Shown here one piece after another: positions 57,967 through 64,000 of a stretch of DNA of 64,000 bases (positions are counted from its first letter, which is position 1; every line of letters begins with the position of its first letter). The stretch comes from Symbiodinium kawagutii (taxonomy: Eukaryota; Sar; Dinophyceae; Suessiales; Symbiodiniaceae): assembly GCA_009767595.1 (NCBI GenBank), contig VSDK01027134.1, positions 56,212 through 120,211 on the forward strand, given 5' to 3'. Made by a program: the position numbers and the translations under genes. The notes under the pieces were generated by a model that was not told the DNA's origin, did not search any database, and saw only the letters and a program-made list of their open reading frames with translations.

Positions 57967-58071
57967 GGGGTTTCTCAAAATAGGGGTACCCCCAAAATGG
58001 TTGGTTTATTACGAAGTACATGACTATAAAAGGATGATAGCTGGGGGTGCCCTATGGCTTGAGAACCCCCA
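57967..58071 (+). mobile_element. F1 element with duplication ACTTC
   Basis: GGGGTTTCTCAAAATAGGGG ... GCCCTATGGCTTGAGAACCCCCA, 105 bp, direct repeats 57962-57966 and 58072-58076. Confidence 0.9.
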
Positions 58072-58112
58072 ACTTCTTTCCTCTTGGTCTAACCCTCTGC
58101 CCATCCTCGTAC

Positions 58113-58265
58113 AGCAATCATTGTGGTGAACCCAAATTTACTTGGCAGAGCACGGCCACTGCAGTCAAACGACCGCATCTTTGCAGACGATCATCTGATC
58201 CACTGTTTTCTTGCTATCAACCAGTCAACTAGTCGACCCTTGTTGTTGTTGTCGTCGGTTCGGTA
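58113..58265 (+). CDS. Candidate exon, hypothetical
   Basis: Acceptor catcctcgtacag. The frame IIVVNPNLLGRARPLQSNDR, IFADDHLIHCFLAINQSTSR, PLLLLSSVR, TAG is very protein-like. An alternative frame (SNHCGEPKFTWQSTATAVKR) is continuous with 57838-57966 if F1 is cut out exactly. Confidence 0.45.
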
Positions 58266-58505
58266 GCGGATTGCTGTTGTTGGAGCAGTTTCCCTACCTT
58301 TCTCCAAATGGTTTTGCAATGTTTTACCTATTGTTGTTGCTGTCACTGTTGCTGTTGCTGTTGTTGTTTAACCACCATCAATTACTAACCATTCTTAACC
58401 ATTTCTAAGGCTTATCAACCATGTAACCATTACAGGTTATTATCCATCGTTACCAGTAAACCAACCACTATCAATTACCACTGTTAACCAATACAGCAAC
58501 AGCTG

Positions 58506-58506
58506 G

Positions 58507-58576
<70 letters not shown>
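58506..58576. repeat. TTG microsatellite
   Basis: About 23 perfect TTG units, immediately 5' of an exon acceptor. Confidence 0.97.
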
Positions 58577-58587
58577 ACCGTTCTCAG

Positions 58588-58673
58588 GCGCTGTCTATCA
58601 TGCCCCTGCGCCCGCGAGAAGCGTCGTGGCTGCATGGTTCATCATAGTTCCATGGGTTCCTTGGGGTGGTGCG
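58588..58673 (+). CDS. Candidate exon with good splice borders
   Basis: Acceptor taccgttctcag (ends 58587), donor GGTGCG|GTAACC (58673/58674). AVYHAPAPARSVVAAWFIIV, PWVPWGGA: Ala/Pro linker then a hydrophobic, membrane-like stretch. Confidence 0.5.
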
Positions 58674-58679
58674 GTAACC

Positions 58680-59075
58680 AATCTATGGGCGTAAGCTGAA
58701 CCAAGGGTTATATTAGAAAGGCAGGTGTTTTCGTTCTTTTAGCTATCAGTTTTTTAAACCTAATACAAGTGTTTTGTTTCGGAAAAGAAAGTGAAAAAGA
58801 ATTTTGACTTTTGTTTCGGGAAAGAAAGCAAATTTTGAGTAACACATGCATGAACAATCAGCATAGCCATTCGTAGGGAATCTGTGCACTTTAGAGGAAA
58901 GCCAGGGTGAGTCTGACATGGAGTGTCGAAGGGTTTGCAGGACCCAAGCTACTCATCGCCTCAAATCAAAAAACAGGGAGGTAGAGACCATGGATTTTGA
59001 AGCCTTGTGGCATGTGAACTTGAGACGCATGGCTTGTCACCGAGGACTTCCGTTGTATTTCCTGAACTGAATTGA
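58680..59075. other. Stretch without supported gene
   Basis: Holds an imperfect direct repeat (TTTTGTTTCGGAAAAGAAAG and TTTTGTTTCGGGAAAGAAAG, about 58770 and 58810). Confidence 0.5.
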
Positions 59076-59079
59076 GTGG

Positions 59080-59352
59080 TTAAACTGCTAGCTTGGTTGG
59101 GCGATTCGGAAACACATATTTAACTACCTGTGTCACAAACAGCGCCGGAATTGTTGTCTTTCCCGTGCCAGATGGCAAGACTAGTAACCATTGTAAACAC
59201 CTATACTGGAGGACTGGAAGATAGAATCCCTCCAAGTTTCCAATCCAAACCATCAAAGCATAGAATGCCCCAATACCAGTGGTGTGAGAACAGTGTTCCA
59301 ATGATTTCTGCGCGATACACCGATGGGCTCGGGATCCCCATGCAGTCGGCAA
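59080..59352 (-). CDS. SF2 helicase-like motif I segment (minus strand)
   Basis: A minus-strand frame contains QYRCLQWLLVLPSGTGKTTI, PALFVTQVVKYV. PSGTGKT is a Walker A/motif I match, and the preceding LVLP with an upstream Q resembles superfamily 2 helicases. On the minus strand a core exon 59180-59128 would have acceptor gttactag and donor ACACAG|GTAGTT. DEAD/DEAH-box and later motifs were not found nearby, so this may be one exon of a larger gene or a remnant. Confidence 0.45.
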   Translation of the reverse strand: MPTAWGSRAHRCIAQKSLEHCSHTTGIGAFYALMVWIGNLEGFYLPVLQYRCLQWLLVLPSGTGKTTIPALFVTQVVKYVFPNRPTKLAV

Positions 59353-59452
59353 GAGGATAGAAATATTTTTTTACATACTGCACTTCCCCACAAGCTCTTG
59401 ATTTGCCATGGCCAACAAGTCCCTCTTGTTTTGCGTTTGTAAAAACTATGTA

Positions 59453-59511
59453 AAACAACAACAACAACAACAACACCAACAAGAACAAGAACAAGAACAA
59501 GAACAAGAACA
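59453..59511. repeat. AAC and AAGAAC repeats
   Basis: ACAACAACA units followed by five AAGAAC units. Confidence 0.95.
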
Positions 59512-59771
59512 ACTCCAGGTTGGTCCATGGTTGCTGAGGTCAAACAGCTCTAGACCCAACAACGCCATGGTTGGTGGCTGTTGTCGCAGCTAGTGACCCT
59601 GGTACTGGTAACAACGTGGACTTCAAACGACGGCAGAGACCAACGCATGAACCAATCAACCGACTAACCAACGCAAAGAACCCAACAAGCAGTCGGAAGC
59701 AGTTGGATAATCAACCAAGATAACCAAGGCTAAGTGTAAGACTGGAAGGTTTCTTCGACCTTGCGATCTCA

Positions 59772-59930
59772 CCAGCGCCACACCAGCGGTGATCTGGTGC
59801 CTCCCCGGTGTGGCTTGAGGTGCTCCGCGGCAGCGAGTGGAAGAAACTCCAAAGGCGGTTGCAGCTGCGGCCCCTGCGGCCCCTGCGGCCCCGAACCAGG
59901 CTGGACCATTGCTGTGTTGTTCGCCTGGTC
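59772..59930 (-). CDS. Candidate minus-strand exon, Pro/Gln-rich
   Basis: MVQPGSGPQGPQGPQLQPPL, EFLPLAAAEHLKPHRGGTRS, PLVWRW, stop. Contains a 9-bp CCGCAGGGG tandem (GPQGPQGPQ). It could be upstream coding of the helicase-like segment. A + frame (CGPCGPCGP) is the repeat read in the other direction. Confidence 0.35.
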
Positions 59931-60189
59931 AACGCATTGCATCGCTTGGCTAAGCACCAAAGATTCAACGCGTGTGCGTCATAGGTTGACAAATGGACGA
60001 GACGATGACTTCTGCGCGACAATCAATTTAAATCACAGAATGCTTGATTAACCATCCTTGGTTTTTATTCATGTTTCTTTCGGAACCCGTATTAAACCAA
60101 GGATTATCTCCAGTATCAAACATGATTTTTCATGTTTCTTTCTGAATCAGTATCAAACCAGTTTTTACTTAGTATCAAACCTATCATAT

Positions 60190-60276
60190 GGGTGTTTCTC
60201 AAACTAGGGGACCCCCCAAATCATCCAGTAGTAACCATCCATAGCTTTGGGATCCCTTAGGGCTTGAGAAACCACC
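60190..60276. mobile_element. F1 element with duplication ATAT
   Basis: GGGTGTTTCTCAAACTAGGG ... CCCTTAGGGCTTGAGAAACCACC, shortened interior (87 bp). Confidence 0.8.
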
Positions 60277-60344
60277 ATATATGATTATAGTATTGTCAAC
60301 ATTCGCTGCGGTCAAGTTCAAGGATTTTCATGGTTTTCCCATCA

Positions 60345-60524
60345 CACTTGATGAATTTGTGCGCAGGCGGACGTTGCACAACCAGCGATCGGTGAAGTGA
60401 TCACAGGGGTACCAATTTCACTGAGATTCTTCCAGTGGCCATGGATTAAGATCTCTTGTAGCAAATTTGGGGTGATGAACATTTCTACCAGCTGTTTTGA
60501 TATTAACTGGGGGTCCGGGTGCAC
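60345..60524 (-). CDS. Candidate minus-strand exon, hypothetical
   Basis: HPDPQLISKQLVEMFITPNL, LQEILIHGHWKNLSEIGTPV, ITSPIAGCATSACAQIHQV, stop. More protein-like than the overlapping + frame. Together with 59080-59930 it suggests a minus-strand gene in this part. Confidence 0.4.
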
Positions 60525-60719
60525 AGTTTTCTCACCGCCATTGCTATGGCACAGCCACCAGGTTTTTCTCTGGTCTCAGTGTGATCGTGGCATGCCATCC
60601 CCAAGTCACTAGGTCAGTCGGTGCATGCATCAGCAGAGCTCTACTGACTTTTCTAGCTCAGAAACCACGGTGGTAAGCGGCAGCCGCCACACTCCAAAAT
60701 GCCTCGCCCGATTCTGCTT

Positions 60720-60903
60720 GACATCGAAGCTTGCTCGCCTTGCTCAGGGACAGGCCGACATGGAGGTGGATGGCGATACCCCAGCCAAGCGTGTTGCGAC
60801 AGGTCCGGGACTCTCAGACTTGACCAAGTTTTCCCAAACTTTTGGGGTCACCAACTTGGGAAGGAGCGATGAGCTGCGTCAGGGGTATCGATATCATGCC
60901 TTT
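60720..60903 (+). CDS. Candidate exon ending in a stop
   Basis: TSKLARLAQGQADMEVDGDT, PAKRVATGPGLSDLTKFSQT, FGVTNLGRSDELRQGYRYHA, F, TAA. Even composition, possible C-terminus. No family recognised. Confidence 0.45.
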
Positions 60904-61087
60904 TAAAGGGGGAGCGGTTTAGAGCTACCAGGAGTGGTGTATGCAAAGTATGCTAAGTTCATCTGAGCAGCGTTCTAAACTGGCGTTAGATTACTTCCCT
61001 TTTCGTGGGAATTTATTCAAGTAAATGTTGACTACGGAAAGCATTGTTTGTATGCATTTGATAGTTTCTTATGCTCTGTTGTTCTGG

Positions 61088-61250
61088 CTTCGCGAAAGCA
61101 ACAGTCACCAAAATCATACAAAATCAAAAGAGGAGGGTTTCGCGAAAGCCCGCGAAAGCCCGCGAAAGCAAATCAACATCCAAACGTGTCGCGCAAGCAA
61201 AAACCTCAGCCGCGAAAGCTCCGCGCAAGCTTGCGCGTAAGCAATGAATA
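61088..61250. repeat. GCGAAAGC/GCGCAAGC motif cluster
   Basis: CGCGAAAGC occurs six times and CGCGCAAGC twice within 160 bp, three in a row at 61139-61168. Isolated CGCGCAAGC copies lie near 17103 and 17346. Confidence 0.85.
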
Positions 61251-61699
61251 ATTTCCATTGCCCGGGAAAAGGAATTTAGAACACAGCTCATCTAAGTTCC
61301 AAGGTTTCATCACGAGATTGTCGCAGTTTGGGATCCATAGGCCCTCGGCTTTTCGTTTTGAGTTTCAAAACCTAACACACGCGAGCCACCCACTGACATG
61401 ATGAGCCACGAAACATCACAGGTAGTTTCCAATCCCATGGATCGATGCTCACAAACTTGACCAGCATTTTTTTGTAGGTTCAACCATCAACCCACTGTTG
61501 TTCTTACTTATGAATCCATCTTTATCAACCATGGCTACCCATCAACCAACCCCACTATTAGCAATATCAACCATCCCTATGAGAATCCCTTCTAACCTCA
61601 GACCAGCCATTCTGATTGTTGGTCCGCAAAATCTAGCAACACGTATCAACTAATAGCCATCAATCACCTTGAGCCACCCAAACAATAGCGGCGGTGCAG

Positions 61700-61751
61700 G
61701 GTCCTGGGCCCAGCGGGCGAACCATCCCTGTGGCAACGATCGAACGTTTTG
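61700..61751 (+). CDS. Candidate short exon
   Basis: Acceptor gcggcggtgcag (ends 61699), donor TTTTG|GTGAAG (61751/61752). Frame LGPAGEPSLWQRSNVL or PGPSGRTIPVATIERF. Confidence 0.4.
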
Positions 61752-61855
61752 GTGAAGTATGAGTTGGGGTGCAACTCGTTTTATTTCCTTGGTTGTTTCA
61801 TGTTACTTGGTTGTTTTATCTACTTGGTTGTTTCTTTCAGCATTTTTGAATCCCA

Positions 61856-62032
61856 ATGGCTTTGGGACGTCGCTTTTCTTGGAATGGGTGGGACATCACC
61901 AAGCTGTTCGAACGGAACACCCTGCTGTTGGTGAGTGAAAGTTACCGGGACATCAGCAGCAGTTGCGACACCGACATGGCTAAGCATTATCCCCTGTTGG
62001 TTGTCCTGGTCTTCGGTTGTTCCTTGACATAA
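61856..62032 (+). CDS. Small ATG frame or exon, 58 codons
   Basis: MALGRRFSWNGWDITKLFER, NTLLLVSESYRDISSSCDTD, MAKHYPLLVVLVFGCSLT, TAA 62030. Acceptor ttgtttctttcag (ends 61840) is just upstream and a donor CTGTTG|GTGAGT (61931/61932) lies inside, so the real exon may be 61841-61931. Convincing composition; unassigned. Confidence 0.5.
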   Translation: MALGRRFSWNGWDITKLFERNTLLLVSESYRDISSSCDTDMAKHYPLLVVLVFGCSLT

Positions 62033-62044
62033 TTGTTGTTGTAC

Positions 62045-62205
62045 GTCTACATATCTATATAGTCTGTTGTGTACTGTATCTATCTATCTCTTTATTTGTT
62101 GATTTATCTATGTATTTACTTATTTATTCATTCATCTATGTACTTAACTTATTTATGCGTTTTCTTTCTGTATCTATCTTATTGAATTATTTACCTCTTT
62201 ACTAA
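62045..62205. repeat. TATC/TATTTA degenerate simple sequence
   Basis: TATCTATCTATC, TTTATTTACTTATTTATTC-type repeats. Confidence 0.85.
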
Positions 62206-62239
62206 TCTACAACCGCCGTTGTTGCTTAGTCGCAACCGT

Positions 62240-62485
62240 AAAGTGAAGCTACCAACACACGACTGCGGCCAGGCTGGGCCAGTGGCGCCGGCAAACCCAA
62301 GAGAAAGGCGCGGTGGTGATCGAATCGACAGGAGCTCCGGCCGGGGGGTCGTGGCTCCCAGCTGTTGGGCGGCGTGGCGGGGTACATGGACCAAGCTATC
62401 CATTGATGGGGTAAGACATGGACCACAAATCATGGGGATCTTTGAGGTTCACATAGGGAAACCAGAGGATTTCATGGGGACACCA
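62240..62485 (+). CDS. Candidate exon, Gly/Arg-rich
   Basis: KVKLPTHDCGQAGPVAPANP, RERRGGDRIDRSSGRGVVAP, SCWAAWRGTWTKLSIDGVRH, GPQIMGIFEVHIGKPEDFMG. GC-rich. The antisense frames are also open. Confidence 0.4.
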
Positions 62486-62604
62486 TAGCTGGCTGGTGGT
62501 TTATCTTTTGGATTGGGGATATGCCTTGAAAGGAGCTTTTTCGCACAAAGGGCGTGTAGGAGCTTCTAGGCGGAGGGGCACTGGTCATGGAAGTTTGCCT
62601 GAAA

Positions 62605-63099
62605 CTAGGGAAAGTGCAAAACATATATGGAAAGCGCTGTACATATACGTATAGTATTTAGATATACGCATATATGACGTATATAGGATGTTAGGATGGT
62701 CCAGGTTTGGGGGTTACCTGAGAGATTTGAAGCGATACCTAAAGCAATACACCAAATGCTGTGGCAGAGAATCGGCCTTTTTTCTGACGACATGTGCTGG
62801 ATAGCATTGCTTGAAAACCCACAGATGTTCCCAAACACTGTAAAGCAATATAGTGGGAACTGATCCTGACTTGCTTCTTTTTTGCTGATGGGACAGATGC
62901 CCGTAGGGGTTTCTATGGAACCACTCAAATAAACACATAGTTCGTACATTGTTCGTAAAGGAGAGGCGGAGAATAAGAAAGTCAAAGTGTAGCATGACCT
63001 ATTCTCATTTTGAACTTGTGATGTTTGTCTTCTCTCTCGATCGGGATACTGGGGTAGTATGACTCGTACAGGCGTCGGAAAAAAACGGAGTATGACCAA
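62605..63099 (-). CDS. Minus-strand open frame, 164 codons, hypothetical
   Basis: NRSCYTLTFLFSASPLRTMY...SGSIETPTGICPISKKEASQ...DQFPLYCFTVFGNICGFSSN...AIQHMSSEKRPILCHSIWCI, then TA-repeat-derived residues. Long and not repeat-derived in its first 120 codons. No domain recognised. Confidence 0.3.
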   Translation of the reverse strand: MVILRFFPTPVRVILPQYPDRERRQTSQVQNENRSCYTLTFLFSASPLRTMYELCVYLSGSIETPTGICPISKKEASQDQFPLYCFTVFGNICGFSSNAIQHMSSEKRPILCHSIWCIALGIASNLSGNPQTWTILTSYIRHICVYLNTIRICTALSIYVLHFP

Positions 63100-63248
63100 A
63101 TTTGAGAACTGTCATCAGTCAAATATCCCAGTCCTGTTTCATTCCTTTGGGCACCAGCACGTTCACCAGCGGTACCCACATATGTATGTGGTGCGCACAC
63201 ACGCACATATATGTATATGCATATATATGGTTCCGTGCTCCGTGTTCC

Positions 63249-63292
63249 CACCCCCCCCCCCCCCCCCCCAATGGGTAGGGGGGGGGGATGGG
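63249..63292. repeat. C-run and G-run
   Basis: About 21 C, a short ATGGGTA linker, then a G-run: a potential foldback. Confidence 0.95.
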
Positions 63293-63299
63293 GGCCAAA

Positions 63300-63492
63300 A
63301 ACATGCTATTTGCAGCATTTCGGAGCATTAGCCTCGCATTCGCACGCTATTTGCAGCGTTTCGGAGCTTTTGCCTCCCAATTGCATGCTATTTGCAGCGT
63401 TTCGGAGCTTTTGCCTCCCAATTGCACCCTATTTGCAGCATTTCGGAGCTTTCGCTTCCCAATCGCACCGTATTTGCAGCATCGGGGAGCTT
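63300..63492 (+). repeat. 41-bp tandem repeat, five copies
   Basis: GCTATTTGCAGC-like starts at 63305, 63346, 63387, 63428 and 63469 (period 41). Inverted relatives lie at 19735-19850. The frames across it (PICSISELSLPNR...) are repeat translations. Confidence 0.93.
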
Positions 63493-63499
63493 TTTTATA

Positions 63500-64000
63500 A
63501 TGCAAAAATATGTACATACTATCTACTGTACATACTCCTACGTAGTATTTAACTACACTCATCTACTACCCGTGTGCCGAACTGACCTATCTACGTACCT
63601 GCTTATCTGCTACATATTCATTTGTATGGGATCTATCTACGACTAATACACCACAGATATATGCAGCATGTACTAACCCATCTGCCTACTTACTTGCTGC
63701 TTGCAATTACTACTTATCTATATATATATATATATATTATCTTTATATTGCATACATGCTACCTATCTACTACCTACCTACATGCAATCTATGTATATAT
63801 AATTTTTTCATGTACATACTAATTGTATCGAATTGTTTGATATTTATACAATAATTACTTATATGCTGGGCAAATACTACCTTTCACCTACCCATAAACA
63901 TCTATAGTCTTTACACGTCATTTATGTATATGCTCCAAATCTTGGTAATTTACTACCAATTCACTACTTATATGCTACTACCTCACTCACCCGACCCCAC
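63500..64000. repeat. TACTACCTA/CATACATAC-type simple sequence
   Basis: Degenerate TACTACC, CTATCTAC and TACATAC words, the complement of those at 19130-19700. No exon supported. Confidence 0.8.

Noticed and set aside
57838..58229. Exact excision of the F1 element at 57967 restoring a 100-codon frame
   Set aside because: The frame is open, but a better downstream frame (IIVVNPNLLGRARPL...) begins at a canonical acceptor (58112) and joins in phase to a GT at about 57940, so the element may simply lie inside a longer intron.
59711..60022. Plus-strand frame with CGPCGPCGP as a cysteine-rich protein
   Set aside because: It is the reverse reading of a CCGCAGGGG tandem; the minus frame around it is better balanced.
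1..64000. rRNA, tRNA, snRNA, riboswitch or bacterial promoter/terminator features
   Set aside because: No cloverleaf with consensus A/B boxes, no rRNA core sequence and no ribosome-binding-site-led operons were recognised by eye; a covariance-model search would be needed to exclude small RNAs.

Overview
This window looks like nuclear DNA of a dinoflagellate (Symbiodiniaceae- or Polarella-like). The best evidence is two split CCCH-type zinc-finger modules of a kind I associate with dinoflagellate predicted proteins: an exon ending at a ...CASACKY... half-finger (28.3 kb) with a GCRDG...C...C half-finger at 31.2 kb, and a ...CGPACKY... half (41.9 kb) with an RGCKDG...CHIC half at 44.2 kb. Exons are short (about 50-250 bp) and scattered every 1-3 kb, mostly on the + strand. 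No rRNA, tRNA, prokaryotic operon or CRISPR array is visible. One 458-bp run of N (8414-8871) interrupts an ATC microsatellite.

No complete gene can be called. I list exon candidates where an open frame has protein-like composition and usually sits next to a plausible AG acceptor and/or GT donor. The sequence has few stops on either strand, so many alternative frames are open; most confidences are therefore low to moderate. Regions: 0.2-7.9 kb, + exons cut by small inverted-repeat elements; 9.2-12.5 kb, + exons including a hydrophobic membrane segment; 13-19 kb, + exons and minisatellites; 19-20.4 kb, simple sequence; 20.4-22.6 kb, + exons; 22.6-27 kb, a block of degenerate tandem repeats with a double hairpin; 27.3-31.2 kb, zinc-finger gene 1 with a 160-bp tandem array in its intron; 32-42 kb, + exons, one sushi-like; 41.9-44.3 kb, zinc-finger module 2; 44-58.7 kb, many + exons; 59-60.5 kb, minus-strand exons including an SF2-helicase-like Walker A; 60.6-62.5 kb, + exons; 63.2 kb to the end, poly-C plus a 41-bp repeat and simple sequence.

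The most interesting system is a set of short (76-115 bp) terminal-inverted-repeat elements in at least five families (called F1-F5 here), present in about 35 copies or fragments and often flanked by 4-6 bp direct repeats. Several look like introns. Their terminal repeats or target duplications supply splice-like borders, and removing them joins two open frames in phase: F2 at 10786-10890, F1 at 10091-10182 and 1705-1798, F3 at 18521-18600, F5 at 34446-34545. F1 copies repeatedly lead into a downstream open frame in the same phase (G|GT...GAG|AA). This resembles introner elements, a known class of intron-generating transposons reported in several protists including dinoflagellates. Whether these families are already described cannot be decided from the sequence alone.
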